NCBI RefSeq assembly: GCF_002744715.1
Contig: NZ_KZ319367.1
Coordinates: 303,785-367,784 of the forward strand
Length of the DNA stretch: 64,000 nucleotides
Direction of reading: 5' to 3'
From: Marinobacter profundi
GTDB taxonomy: Bacteria; Pseudomonadota; Gammaproteobacteria; Pseudomonadales; Oleiphilaceae
Shown: positions 17,890 through 28,688 of the stretch, one piece after another
Layout of the letters: every line of letters begins with the position of its first letter
Position numbering within the stretch: the first letter of the stretch is position 1
Notes under the pieces: model-generated
Told to the model about the DNA's origin: nothing
What the model saw: only the letters and a program-made list of their open reading frames with translations
Database searches by the model: none
Translations under genes and position numbers: made by a program

Positions 17890-19419
17890 TCAGGCCTGGT
17901 CCGTCTCAGTGGGGGTGAATGCTGCCAGTGCCGCTTCGATGGCTTCAGTGACCCACAGCCACTGTTCGTCCTCCAGTTTTTTGCCGCTGTCCATCTGCGC
18001 ACAGATCTCCGGCAAAGCCTCCAGCAAATGCTGTTGAATGACCTGTTCCGCTTCCGCCACCTTGTCGGCTGGCAGGTTATCCAGCATCCCGGCGTTTACC
18101 GCAAAGAGAATGACCGCTTGTTCGCAGGCCCGCAGAGGGCGGTGTTCGCTCTGTTTCAGGACTTCCCGGACGCGCCGGCCACGCTCGATGGTTGCGCGGG
18201 TGTCCTTGTCCAGGCGAGTGGAAAAGCGGGCAAAGTTTTCCAGTTCCTCGAATTGGGAGTAGGCCAGGCGCAGGTCGCTGGCCACGCTGCGCAAGGACGG
18301 GTGCTGGGTTTTTCCGCCAACCCGTGACACGGATTTGCCCACATCGATGGCGGGCAAAAGGCCTTTCTGGAACAGTGTTGGTGACAGGTAAACCTGGCCG
18401 TCGGTAATGGAAATAAGGTTGGTGGGAATGTAGGCGGAAATATCCTGGGCCTGGGTTTCAATAACGGGCAAGGCAGTCAGCGATCCGCCGCCGAACTCGC
18501 TACGCAGGTGTGTGCTGCGCTCCAGCAGCCGGGAATGGATGTAGAAGATATCGCCCGGATAGGCTTCACGGCCCGGTGGCCTGCGCAGCAGCAGTGACAG
18601 CTCGCGGTAGGCCCGGGCGTGGCGGGTCAGATCGTCGTAGATGATCAGGGCATCCTGGCCCTGTTCCATGAAATATTCCGCCATGGTGGTGGCGGCGTAG
18701 GGTGTGATGAAGCGAAGGCCGGGAGAATTGTCGTCCGAGGCCACCACCACGACGGTGTACTCCATGGCCTTGTTCTGGCGGAGCGTTTCCACCACTTTGG
18801 CAACTGAGGTGGCGCGCTGGCCGACCGCACAGTAGATGCACACCACATCCTTGTCACGCTGGTTGATGATGGTGTCGATGGCAATGGAGGTCTTGCCGGT
18901 CTGCCGGTCACCGAGGATCAGTTCACGCTGCCCCCGGCCAATGGGAATGAGGGCGTCGATGGATTTGATGCCGGTCTCCAGCGGCGTGGTCACCGACGCC
19001 CGCTCGATGATTTCCGGTGCCGGCCGTTCAATGGGGCGGCGTTCATGGAACTCCAGTGGCTTGCCGCCATCCAGTACCCGACCGGTGGCATCAATCACCC
19101 GTCCCAGCAGCCCGTCGCCCACGGGGGTATCGGTTTCCCGGCCGGTTGCGGTCACCCGTATGCCGGCACTGAGCTTTTCGCTGTCGCCCAGCAGCATGAT
19201 GCCCACTTCCTCCGGCTCCAGGTTGATGGCCACCCCGAGAACCCCATCGGGAAACTGCACCAGCTCTTCGGAGGTAACACTGGCTAGACCCCGCACCCGG
19301 GCAATGCCGCCATCCACCTGCAGTACCGTCCCCGTTTCCTGGCTGTGCAGGGTGAACCGGTTGTCCCGGGCCACGGTCCGGATGGTGGCCATGGTGTCGT
19401 CCAGCATCTGCATCAGCAT
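17890..19419 (-). CDS. atpA: N-ATPase alpha subunit
   Basis: Non-catalytic nucleotide-binding subunit of the N1 headpiece. About 509 aa with ATG 19419 as start ([14 protein letters not shown]), four bases after the atpF stop; an in-frame start at 19458 would overlap atpF by 35 bp. Walker [14 protein letters not shown] lies near residue 170, with the alpha-specific [26 protein letters not shown] block and [15 protein letters not shown]. The C-terminal domain ends about 20 residues after [11 protein letters not shown]. Confidence 0.94.
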   Translation of the reverse strand: MLMQMLDDTMATIRTVARDNRFTLHSQETGTVLQVDGGIARVRGLASVTSEELVQFPDGVLGVAINLEPEEVGIMLLGDSEKLSAGIRVTATGRETDTPVGDGLLGRVIDATGRVLDGGKPLEFHERRPIERPAPEIIERASVTTPLETGIKSIDALIPIGRGQRELILGDRQTGKTSIAIDTIINQRDKDVVCIYCAVGQRATSVAKVVETLRQNKAMEYTVVVVASDDNSPGLRFITPYAATTMAEYFMEQGQDALIIYDDLTRHARAYRELSLLLRRPPGREAYPGDIFYIHSRLLERSTHLRSEFGGGSLTALPVIETQAQDISAYIPTNLISITDGQVYLSPTLFQKGLLPAIDVGKSVSRVGGKTQHPSLRSVASDLRLAYSQFEELENFARFSTRLDKDTRATIERGRRVREVLKQSEHRPLRACEQAVILFAVNAGMLDNLPADKVAEAEQVIQQHLLEALPEICAQMDSGKKLEDEQWLWVTEAIEAALAAFTPTETDQA

Positions 19420-19423
19420 GGCG

Positions 19424-20191
19424 TCAGACTCCCGGCTCGGTGGTTTCGAGAGGCTCAAACGCCTTCTCGATGCTGGCGGTAAGTTCTTCCAGGTAGTCGG
19501 ACAGGTTCCAGCTGATCCGTTGGCTTTCGCAGGTCAGCTCGATGCCGCAGATCAGCTCCGGTGCCCGCGTGTAGTTCACCGCCAGGTCAGCGCCGACCAG
19601 TTCGTGAATCGCGCGGGTGAGGGTGCTGCGCTGGCCCGGATCAAGCTCGAAGGAAGTGGCAATGGTGGCCGGTTCTGAAGAACGTCCCAGGGCTTCGCGG
19701 GTTTCCTCATCCAGCTCATGCAGTTTGCGGATGAAGGTATGGGCAATGCGTTCCTCAAGGCGTTCGTCGGCCAGGTCCTGCAGGGCCTTCCGGATAACGG
19801 TTTCGACTACCTCCAGGGACTGGTGCCGCAACCCGTCGATAAATGCCGTCTTTTCCTCGCTGACTTCCCGCATCCAGTGGCTACGAACACGGGCGGTTTC
19901 CTCCCGGGCCTGATCGATCATCTGGCTGCGGGTCTGCCGCGCTTCCTGGCGGGTCTCTTCCAGCAACTCCTCCCGTTGCTTCTCGAAACTGGCCAGTTTC
20001 TGCTGGTAGCTTTGTTTCGCGTTGAGCGCCTCCTGCTCACGGCCGTCCGCCTCATCCATGCGGTTGCGGATTTTCTGATCACGCCGGTCCATGGCCCGGA
20101 TCACCGGCTGATAGAGGAAATGCTTGAGCAGCCAGACCAGGATCAGGAAATTGACGACCTGGGCCGAGACCGTGATCCAGTTGATCTCCAT
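19424..20191 (-). CDS. atpF: N-ATPase b subunit with extended C-terminus
   Basis: Peripheral stalk. 255 aa, much longer than a housekeeping b subunit (~156 aa). N-terminal membrane helix ([22 protein letters not shown]), then a long charged coiled coil to about residue 170, then a ~85-residue C-terminal domain ([32 protein letters not shown]) that resembles the end of a delta subunit. No separate delta gene exists in the operon, so this domain probably does its job, as described for N-ATPases. It follows atpE by 3 bp. Confidence 0.9.
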   Translation of the reverse strand: MEINWITVSAQVVNFLILVWLLKHFLYQPVIRAMDRRDQKIRNRMDEADGREQEALNAKQSYQQKLASFEKQREELLEETRQEARQTRSQMIDQAREETARVRSHWMREVSEEKTAFIDGLRHQSLEVVETVIRKALQDLADERLEERIAHTFIRKLHELDEETREALGRSSEPATIATSFELDPGQRSTLTRAIHELVGADLAVNYTRAPELICGIELTCESQRISWNLSDYLEELTASIEKAFEPLETTEPGV

Positions 20192-20194
20192 GGA

Positions 20195-20479
20195 TCAGCC
20201 TCCGGCGGCGGCCGTTACGTGATCCCAGAACGGATTGGCGAAGATCAGGATCATCGCCACCACAAAGCAGTAGATCGCGGTTGATTCGATCATGGCCAGA
20301 CCCACGAACAGCGTGCGGGTGATCGTGGCGGATTCATCCGGCTGCTGGGCAATGGCGCTCAGGGCCTGGGCCACGGCGCGGGCTTCCCCGAACGCCGGTC
20401 CGATGGAGCCGATGGCGATGGTGAGGCCGGCGGTGATAACCGACACCATGCCGATCAGGGAAATACTGTCCATAGGCAA
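20195..20479 (-). CDS. atpE: N-ATPase c subunit (rotor ring)
   Basis: 94-aa double-helix hairpin of the ion-translocating ring. Helix 1 carries GSIGPAFGEARAVAQAL with Glu32; the loop is AIAQQPDES; helix 2 is FVGLAMIESTAIYCFVVAMILIFANPF with Glu65-Ser66-Thr67. These are the positions that form the Na+ site in Ilyobacter c (Gln32, Glu65, Ser66, Thr67), with Glu replacing Gln at 32. Two carboxylates are typical of N-type c subunits; the Burkholderia pseudomallei N-ATPase ring has been reported to be H+ specific, so the coupling ion is open. Confidence 0.95.
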   Translation of the reverse strand: MPMDSISLIGMVSVITAGLTIAIGSIGPAFGEARAVAQALSAIAQQPDESATITRTLFVGLAMIESTAIYCFVVAMILIFANPFWDHVTAAAGG

Positions 20480-20484
20480 CTCCT

Positions 20485-21198
20485 TTAGGGTTCCGAGGGT
20501 CTGTTGTGCTGATGTTCATCGGGCTCGCCATGCTCATGGACCGTGGTGGCCGAAGCGATGTAGACCATGGCGAGAATGGCAAAGATGTAGGCCTGGATCA
20601 TGCCGGTGAGCAGCCCCAGTAACTGCATGACCACGGGAAAGAAATAGGGCGTCAGACTCAGCAGGATGGCGACAATCACCGTACCGCTCATGATGTTGCC
20701 GTAAAGGCGCACAGCCAGGGCCACGGTGCGGGAAATCTCGCCAATCACGTTGAACGGCAGCATCAGCGGGGTCGGCTTGATGTAATGCTGCAGGTAGGCT
20801 CCGGCGCCCTTGCTGGCAACGCCGAATACCGGCACCGCCACAAACACGCAGATGGCCAGCGCCGTGGTGGTCGACAGGGAGCCCGTGGGGGCCATGTAAC
20901 CGGGAATCACATTGAGCAGGTTAGCCATGGCGATGAACAAAAATAGGGTGCCGACGAAGGGCAGGTAGGGCCCCGGTTGCTGGTGGCTGACCTGGGCGAT
21001 CTGGTCCCGGATGCCGACCACCAGCACCTCCAGCAGGTTCTGCCAGCGCGACAGTTCGGGGTCTTCGGCCAGTCCCCGGGTAACCAGCCAGGAGCCCAGG
21101 GTGAGCAGCGCCATGACCAGCCAGGTAAACACGATGGTCGCGTTCAGGGCGAAATCGCCCCCTTGCCAGTAGACAATACTATCCGGCGTGATGGTCAT
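20485..21198 (-). CDS. atpB: N-ATPase a subunit
   Basis: Membrane stator that forms the ion half-channels. 237 aa from ATG 21198, overlapping the atpR stop (ATGA). Five to six hydrophobic helices; the essential stator arginine is Arg164 in ISRTVALAVRLYGNIMSG. GLLTGMIQAYIFAILAMVYIASA forms the last helix, followed by a His/Glu-rich tail (HEHGEPDEHQHN). Longer frames upstream of 21198 are not family-like. Confidence 0.93.
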   Translation of the reverse strand: MTITPDSIVYWQGGDFALNATIVFTWLVMALLTLGSWLVTRGLAEDPELSRWQNLLEVLVVGIRDQIAQVSHQQPGPYLPFVGTLFLFIAMANLLNVIPGYMAPTGSLSTTTALAICVFVAVPVFGVASKGAGAYLQHYIKPTPLMLPFNVIGEISRTVALAVRLYGNIMSGTVIVAILLSLTPYFFPVVMQLLGLLTGMIQAYIFAILAMVYIASATTVHEHGEPDEHQHNRPSEP

Positions 21199-21512
21199 GC
21201 CTGCGGATCCTCCCCGGCCAGGGTGGCCTGAAGCCGGTGCTTCATGAGCAGCCGGGGCAGGGTGAAGCCGATTGCCGCCACCAGCAGATACTCCCAACCG
21301 GCCACCCGGGCAATCAACAGGAATCCTGCGAGGGTGATACCAAACCTGACCAACAGGCTGGCGAGCATCAGCACGGCGGGATGGTCAGCGGTCGGCAAGC
21401 GGCGGACGGTCAGCCACAGTCCCCAGAGAAAGACGCTACCCAGCAGGCAACCGAATGCAAAACTGGCCCCATAGCCCAGCATGGCTCCGGCAAGGGTTTC
21501 TCCTTCAGTCAT
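21195..21512 (-). CDS. atpR: N-ATPase small membrane subunit AtpR
   Basis: About 105 aa from ATG 21512 (MTEGETLAGAMLGYG). Three hydrophobic segments (about residues 8-32, 45-66, 70-90) with FAFGCLLGSVFLWGLWLTVRRL and VAAIGFTLPRLLMKHRL. Position between atpQ and atpB is diagnostic: AtpR is found only in N-type operons and has been proposed to bind the c subunit through conserved polar residues. Its exact role is unproven. Overlaps atpQ and atpB at either end. Confidence 0.85.
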   Translation of the reverse strand: MTEGETLAGAMLGYGASFAFGCLLGSVFLWGLWLTVRRLPTADHPAVLMLASLLVRFGITLAGFLLIARVAGWEYLLVAAIGFTLPRLLMKHRLQATLAGEDPQA

Positions 21513-21811
21513 CCTCACTCTCCTGTTTGATCCAGTACCAGGCATTCAGGCAACCCAGTGCCACGCCGATAATCAGCAGGGTCAGTGTCCAGGAAACCTC
21601 CCCGGGCCAGCGCCGGTCGGCCCAGACTCCGATGGCGATGCCGGTCAGGGTCGGAACCGCCACCGACCAGCCCACCAGCCCGAACATGCCCAGCCCGAAC
21701 CAGGCAGATCGGCGACCTTCTGTCCGGGCTTTCTGTTTACGCCTTGCCCGGCGTCCAACGGCGCTCCCCAGGCCTTCGGAGGTGTTGTCTGGCAGTGGCC
21801 GGTGGGGTTTG

Positions 21812-21819
<8 letters not shown>
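21505..21819 (-). CDS. atpQ: N-ATPase small membrane subunit AtpQ (AtpI/AtpZ-like)
   Basis: 104 aa from ATG 21819. A basic N-terminal region (RRARRKQKARTEGRR) is followed by two helices (FGLGMFGLVGWSVAVPTLTGIAIGVW and SWTLTLLIIGVALGCLNAWYWI), the AtpI/AtpZ-like pattern with a conserved DRR turn. The family is thought to help c-ring assembly or Mg2+ handling. Overlaps atpC by 8 bp and atpR by 8 bp. Confidence 0.82.
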
Positions 21820-23762
<1,943 letters not shown>

Positions 23763-23979
23763 TCATCCGGCACAGGTACCTCAGGCTCCGTAAGGCTTTG
23801 CTGTGAGTTACCTGAAAGGTTAGCAGGCAACCGGAATATTGCCGCTGACTATCATCAAACGGAGTTGTCGAACCACTGGCCGCCTTATTCCCAAATCGCA
23901 TTTGATTATTCGTAGGGTCCTTCCTAACGTTGGGGGTGGAGTGAGAGGCTCGACAACCAGTTTTTACAAGGGAAGTTCC

Positions 23980-25710
23980 ATGAGAGAGACAACTATAAAA
24001 TTTGCAAGGAAACCCCTTGCGACAGCGATTATGTGTTCAGTTCTGGGTGTGGCTCCGGCCGCGTTCGGGGCGACGATCGACAACGTAAATACCGATAACC
24101 TCGCTGTTCCGCCGGTTGAGGGGAAGACGCTGGTTTATACCGATACTGTGGGGACTGCGAGCTTTGGCTGGCTGGATCCGGTTAATGACAGCGGTGTTAT
24201 TGGTGTTGGCATAGCCGTCTACAACGAGGCTTTCACCGGAAACGTTGATGAGGTTCCTTACCAGTTTGCCGGTTGTATCATGGCGCAGCCTGATCTGGCG
24301 GTGAATTGCCAGGCCCCGGGCGATTCGGGCAAGCGTTTCAAGTTGAAGACAGTAGAAACCAATGGAGCGATTGACCTGGTATTCGATGTATCCGCTGATG
24401 ATGCCTCCAAGCTCTATAGGGTAATCGGCAAGTTTTCGAATCTTACTGACATCACGAACGCCGTGGGCGGCGGTCTGAAAGCTTTCCGCTTTGAAACCGG
24501 TTTTGGTGTTGGTAACGAATTTACAGCCTCCTCGGCTGAGGATGGTTTGTCGTTCGGATTCCTGGCAGATGATTCGGGCAAGCTCTCGATCGGACCTGTT
24601 GGCAAGTATCCGGGCGGGCTGTTCGGCGGCAGCAAGGTAGAGGGTTTGCCGTTTTTCAGCACGAGTATTGCTGAGTTTACCGAGAGTGCGGGATCAGTTC
24701 TGAATCAGGACGTCCTGGAAACCGATGGTGTGGTACCTACCCAATACTCTGACTTGTCTGGAGGGGACTGGCTGGCGCTGGCCAGTGTGCCGACAGGTTG
24801 GTTTATTGACCATGATGGTAACCCGGCGAATGATTCCATTCTTCTGGCCTATGATGATCCTTCGACAGATGTGGAGGATTGGAAGACGTACAGAAAGGAT
24901 TTCGACGAATTGGCTCTGGTCGATGTTGATGGTGATGGAACAGGAGAGACGACTGCGGCGAATTGGGATCCAAATAGTCTTCTATTCAACTCGGTGCCAG
25001 ATGTCGACGAGTCGGATGTAGCGCCGTTAGTCGCTACCTTGGATGAGGGCGACCCTGATCAATTGGTCCCAGATGCAATCACCCTTGCGCCACTGGATGC
25101 GTCAGCGCTTTATGTTGCAGATTATGAAGGCACGGGTGCGGGCTTCAACGTCTTGATAGACGGCTTGGCGATAGAAATTGCGGCATTCGACACCTGGGTT
25201 GACAGTCCTCCTAAAGTTTTGAATGCAGACACCACCTTGTACGCCACCTGGATCGCGGATGAAGGCGACGACGGCATGTACCAATTGGTCGATGGTTCAT
25301 TTGTCACCCTGGATGAGGTGAACGCGTTGATTAACAGTGCGCCAACAGAGTACGTGCGGGTTCCCGGCTACGTACAGGGTCCTGTTGAAGATCTGGCCAA
25401 CGTCAATATCAACACATCCATCCGTGTCGCTGACGCCTCCTCATGGCCGACCTGTACGAGCGACGGTACCGCGACAAACTGTACCTTCACTCTGCGGGTT
25501 ACCGGCCTGAACAGCGCGGTCGCTGAGCCGACAATTCCGGCGACTCCGACCGAACCGGAAGCGCCAACCGAACCCGAAAGCCGTCTGATCGGCAACGGTA
25601 GCGGTTGCACCGTTGGTGCTCCGGGAGCGCCGATTGATCCGGTACTGCCGGGCATGGTGCTGCTGGCGCTGGCTGGCCTGTGGGCGCGCAAGCGTAGGGC
25701 GGATGCCTGA
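23980..25710 (+). CDS. Secreted protein with Cys-containing C-terminal sorting tail (choice-of-anchor type)
   Basis: 576 aa from ATG 23980, with AAGGGAAG just upstream. A signal peptide (FARKPLATAIMCSVLGVAPAAFG) precedes a long acidic, beta-rich extracellular domain with no catalytic motif that I recognise. A Pro/Thr/Glu linker repeat (PTEPEAPTEPE) follows near residue 535. The last ~35 residues read GSGCTVGAPGAPIDPVLPG, a short hydrophobic helix and RKRR: the tripartite layout of CTERM sorting signals, of the Cys-containing kind processed by glutamic-type intramembrane proteases (JDVT- or MYXO-CTERM-like). The overall domain resembles proteins called choice-of-anchor F. Surface anchoring through Cys is inferred. 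Low GC in places compared with neighbours. Confidence 0.6.
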   Translation: MRETTIKFARKPLATAIMCSVLGVAPAAFGATIDNVNTDNLAVPPVEGKTLVYTDTVGTASFGWLDPVNDSGVIGVGIAVYNEAFTGNVDEVPYQFAGCIMAQPDLAVNCQAPGDSGKRFKLKTVETNGAIDLVFDVSADDASKLYRVIGKFSNLTDITNAVGGGLKAFRFETGFGVGNEFTASSAEDGLSFGFLADDSGKLSIGPVGKYPGGLFGGSKVEGLPFFSTSIAEFTESAGSVLNQDVLETDGVVPTQYSDLSGGDWLALASVPTGWFIDHDGNPANDSILLAYDDPSTDVEDWKTYRKDFDELALVDVDGDGTGETTAANWDPNSLLFNSVPDVDESDVAPLVATLDEGDPDQLVPDAITLAPLDASALYVADYEGTGAGFNVLIDGLAIEIAAFDTWVDSPPKVLNADTTLYATWIADEGDDGMYQLVDGSFVTLDEVNALINSAPTEYVRVPGYVQGPVEDLANVNINTSIRVADASSWPTCTSDGTATNCTFTLRVTGLNSAVAEPTIPATPTEPEAPTEPESRLIGNGSGCTVGAPGAPIDPVLPGMVLLALAGLWARKRRADA

Positions 25711-25741
25711 GTCATACGAGGCCTGGTAAAGGTGTAAACGA

Positions 25742-25775
25742 AAAGAGGGGCTGAATTTCAGCCCCTCTTTTTTTT
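25742..25775. terminator. Strong terminator after the anchored protein (bidirectional)
   Basis: AGAGGGGCTGAA (25744-25755) and TTCAGCCCCTCT (25757-25768) form a 12-bp arm hairpin followed by eight or more T residues. The minus side also has TTTT, and a convergent gene ends at 25800, so it may serve both. Confidence 0.9.
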
Positions 25776-25799
25776 ATCCGGAGGATCCGGTGCGCGGTT

Positions 25800-26333
25800 T
25801 TACTTGTTACCGCCACCGCCCTGACCGGAACCTTTCATCCGGTATTCCTGGCTGCCGCCCTGACCGCCGGCGCCGCCGTTACCCTGTTGTTTCTTGCTGC
25901 CGCCCTGGCCTGCGCCCATGCCGGAGTTGTTACCCTGGCCGGATCCCATACCCTGGCGGTTTCCTTGTCCGGAGCCCATGCCCTGGCCGGAACCCATGCC
26001 TTGCCCGGAACCCATACCTTGTCCGGAACCCATGCCTTGTCCGGAACCCATACCTTGTCCCGGGCCCATACCTTGCCCGTTACCATTGCCGAGGTTCACC
26101 CCCCGTTCCCGGGCGCGTTCCAGCATCCGTTCCCGGTGCAGTTGGCGGTATTGGGCACGTTCTGAGTCGGTATTCAGGTTCTGCATGGCCTGGCGGTGCT
26201 CACGGAGTTCCTGCTGGGTCATCAGTTGCTGGCCGAACACCGGTTCGGCCTCCTGTGCCGCCAGTGGAAAGCTGGCCATGGAAGCGAGCATGGCAACACC
26301 GGCGGTGTGGGCAAGGGATTTTTTCAGGTTCAT
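25800..26333 (-). CDS. Secreted Gly-rich repeat protein
   Basis: 177 aa from ATG 26333, with AAGGAA in front. Signal peptide about residues 1-26 (LAHTAGVAMLASMASFPLAAQ), a short charged helix region (LREHRQAMQNLNTDSERAQYRQLHRERMLERARERG), then a C-terminal half made of GQGMGS hexapeptides and Gln/Gly/Asn-rich sequence to the end. No cysteines and no catalytic motif. The helical part resembles small periplasmic proteins of unknown function found in aquatic gammaproteobacteria. I cannot assign a role; matrix or surface material, or metal binding through Met/Gly repeats, are guesses. Confidence 0.6.
   Translation of the reverse strand: MNLKKSLAHTAGVAMLASMASFPLAAQEAEPVFGQQLMTQQELREHRQAMQNLNTDSERAQYRQLHRERMLERARERGVNLGNGNGQGMGPGQGMGSGQGMGSGQGMGSGQGMGSGQGMGSGQGNRQGMGSGQGNNSGMGAGQGGSKKQQGNGGAGGQGGSQEYRMKGSGQGGGGNK
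25975..26076. repeat. 18-bp tandem repeat coding for GQGMGS units
   Basis: At least five consecutive 18-bp units of the form CCCATGCCTTGTCCGGAA begin at 25975, 25993, 26011, 26029 and 26047, with a degenerate unit after. They differ mostly at synonymous positions, so selection on the peptide is likely while slippage can change copy number. Confidence 0.85.
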
Positions 26334-26351
26334 GGCGATGTTCCTTTGTGT

Positions 26352-26380
26352 GGTGTGATCCATTGAGTGTAGATCACACC
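26352..26380. promoter_or_regulatory. Palindrome upstream of the Gly-rich protein gene
   Basis: GGTGTGATC (26352-26360) and GATCACACC (26372-26380) are perfect 9-bp inverted arms with an 11-bp spacer, 19 bp before the ATG at 26333. It looks like a regulator site or leader hairpin. The spacing does not fit CRP/Vfr (TGTGA-N6-TCACA). Confidence 0.4.
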
Positions 26381-26461
26381 CCGGAGGTGTGAGCGTCGGG
26401 ATTGGTACCTATGCGTCCGCCAACAGCCTTCTCTCTAAAACGCAGGTCAACGCTCCCGGAT

Positions 26462-26998
26462 TTACCACATCAGATCATCGGGGATTTCGTAGCCAGCGTA
26501 GGGATCATCGTCGCCCTGATCGTCGGTCTTGCGGTCGTGCAGCACAATAACTGCCTGATCGTCCCGTTCCATGATTTTACGGGCGACCTTGTCCGGCACG
26601 ATTTCGTAGGTGTCATCCACGCAGATGATGGCCAGTCGGCCGCGGGACAGCTGGTCCACCATGGCATCATTCACAAAGATCTTTTTGATCTTCTTGCCGT
26701 CGACGAACTGGTAGGAGGTTTCTCCCCGTGAGCGGTCGAGGCGGTTGGACGCTACCAGCTGGCGGATCTGGGCCTTGATGGCTTTCTTTTCCGCTTCCTG
26801 CTGACGCTGGAGATTCAGCTGGCGGTCTCTTTCGGCTTTCTCCTCCCGGGCCTGGCGGGCGCGGACTTCGGCTTCGTTGACCTGAACGGTGCCTTTAGGT
26901 TGCTGTTTGCGCTGCTTCTTCTTTTCATTCCGTATCGCTTTGGCCTTCTTCTCGTCGGCCAGGCCGGCTTTCAAAAGCTGTTCCTGCAGGGATGCCAT
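26462..26998 (-). CDS. DUF2058 family protein (YaiL-like)
   Basis: 178 aa from ATG 26998 (MASLQEQLLKAGLADEKKAKAIRNEKKKQRKQ). A strongly basic, coiled-coil N-terminal half rich in Lys/Arg/Gln is followed by a conserved C-terminal domain (SYQFVDGKKIKKIFVN, RLAIICVDDTYEIVPDKVARKI, YAGYEIPDDLMW). This is the standard DUF2058 layout; function is unproven, with nucleoid or RNA association suspected from its charge. Divergent from dbpA across 108 bp. Confidence 0.88.
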   Translation of the reverse strand: MASLQEQLLKAGLADEKKAKAIRNEKKKQRKQQPKGTVQVNEAEVRARQAREEKAERDRQLNLQRQQEAEKKAIKAQIRQLVASNRLDRSRGETSYQFVDGKKIKKIFVNDAMVDQLSRGRLAIICVDDTYEIVPDKVARKIMERDDQAVIVLHDRKTDDQGDDDPYAGYEIPDDLMW

Positions 26999-27106
26999 GA
27001 CTGCTCCGTGATTTTTTGACAACTCATAAAGGGGTAATAGGGTAGTATACGCGCACTGCAATCATGGTCGAAGCCGGCCTTCACTCATTCCCGGGAATTT
27101 CTCTTT

Positions 27107-28480
27107 ATGTCTTCTTTCAGCCAGCTTGGTCTGTCATCGGCTATGCTCGCCAATCTCCAGCAACTCGGTTATCAGACGCCGACCCCCATCCAGACCCTGG
27201 CCGTGCCCCCGGCACTTGCGGGCCGGGATGTGATTGCGTTGGCGCAAACCGGCAGTGGCAAGACGGCAGCGTTCGGCATCGGCCTTGTAGAGCGGCTGCG
27301 GCCAAAGACCTTTGCGGTGCAGGGCTTGGTGCTCTGTCCGACCCGGGAGCTGGCGGACCAGGTGGCCAAGTCGTTGCGTGCGCTGGCCCGTGCCAAAGAC
27401 AACGTCAAGGTGCTGACCCTGTGTGGCGGTGTGCCGATCGGCCCGCAGATTGGCTCGCTCAGCCATGGTGCCCACCTGGTGGTAGGTACCCCCGGTCGGG
27501 TGCAGGACCATCTTCGCAAGGGCACGCTGCAGCTGGACCGGCTGCAGGCCCTGGTGCTGGATGAAGCCGACCGCATGCTGGAAATGGGCTTCGAAGAAGC
27601 GGTTGAAGACATCATCAGCCAGACCCCGCAAAAGCGGCAGACGCTGATGTTCTCCGCAACCTGGCCGGAAAACATCCGTCAGCTGAGTGCCCGTTACCAG
27701 GCCGAACCGGTGGACCTGCGGGTCAGTGACGAGGCAACGGCACCGGATATCCATGAGCTGTTCTACGAGATTGCGCCGGGCCAGCAGGCCGAGGCCCTTA
27801 TGGCACTGTTATCCGAGCGGCAGCCGCCATCCTGTATCGCTTTTTGCAGCACCAAGCAGCAGTGTGATGAGATGGCCGCTGCCCTCAACGAGCGGGGCTT
27901 TGCCGCGCTGGCGCTGCATGGTGACCTTGAGCAGAAAGACCGCGACAGTGTGCTGGTCCGCTTTGCCAACCAGAGCTGCCCGGTGCTGGTGGCCACGGAT
28001 GTGGCTGCCCGCGGGCTGGATATCAAGTCCCTGCCGCTGGTGGTCAATGTGGACCCGGCAAGGGATCCGGAAGTGCATACCCATCGTGTAGGAAGAACCG
28101 GTCGGGCCGGCGAGCAGGGCCTGGCCGTCACCTTTTGCACACCCGCCCAGGCCCACAAGATCAATCGCCTGGAGGCAGGACGTTCCGCTCCGGTGCTCTG
28201 GGGGGATACCGCAGCGCTGCTGGCCACGCCGGTCCGGCCGCTGAAGCCGGCAATGCGGACCCTCTGTATTGGCAGCGGACGCAAGGAGAAGGTGCGGCCG
28301 GGCGACGTGCTGGGCGCGCTGACCGGTGATGCCGGATTACCCGGTACCGCTGTGGGCAAGATTGATCTGTTCGATTACCAGTGTTTTGTTGCAATCGAGG
28401 CGGGCTTCGCCAACGAGGCGTTAAAAAGACTGGAAAACGGGCGGATCAAAGGGCGTAAAATGCGGGTAAGGTTCGCCTGA
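27107..28480 (+). CDS. dbpA: DEAD-box RNA helicase DbpA
   Basis: ATP-dependent RNA helicase for 50S ribosome assembly, targeted to 23S rRNA hairpin 92. 457 aa. Q motif LGYQTPTPIQ, Walker A AQTGSGKT, PTRELADQV, DEADRMLEMGF, SAT, then domain 2 with ATDVAARGLDI and HRVGRTGRAG. The C-terminal RNA-recognition domain (RTLCIGSGRKEKVRPGDVLGALTGDAG, GKIDLFDYQCFVAIE, RIKGRKMRVRFA) is the DbpA signature and sets it apart from other DEAD proteins. Confidence 0.95.
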   Translation: MSSFSQLGLSSAMLANLQQLGYQTPTPIQTLAVPPALAGRDVIALAQTGSGKTAAFGIGLVERLRPKTFAVQGLVLCPTRELADQVAKSLRALARAKDNVKVLTLCGGVPIGPQIGSLSHGAHLVVGTPGRVQDHLRKGTLQLDRLQALVLDEADRMLEMGFEEAVEDIISQTPQKRQTLMFSATWPENIRQLSARYQAEPVDLRVSDEATAPDIHELFYEIAPGQQAEALMALLSERQPPSCIAFCSTKQQCDEMAAALNERGFAALALHGDLEQKDRDSVLVRFANQSCPVLVATDVAARGLDIKSLPLVVNVDPARDPEVHTHRVGRTGRAGEQGLAVTFCTPAQAHKINRLEAGRSAPVLWGDTAALLATPVRPLKPAMRTLCIGSGRKEKVRPGDVLGALTGDAGLPGTAVGKIDLFDYQCFVAIEAGFANEALKRLENGRIKGRKMRVRFA

Positions 28481-28688
28481 AACGAGAATCGGTATCGGTT
28501 GGCGGAGCCTGTCATTTCGGGTCAGGACGCTCGGAAACCCCTTATTGCGGAGTTTCGTCAGCTTGCTACCGGAAAAGGAAACCGGTAAATTACGCAGGAT
28601 TTTGCCCCCCGAATAGTGCTTTTCGGGCCACGGTTCCGCAGCGTTTTCGGGGAAAATCACGCAACTTAAATACAGGTAGCTGTTCGCT

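Noticed and set aside
25975..26076. CRISPR-like array
   Set aside because: The 18-bp repeats are contiguous, in frame and coding; there are no spacers and no cas genes in the window.
26352..26380. CRP/Vfr site
   Set aside because: The half-sites TGTGA and TCACA are 15 bp apart rather than 6.
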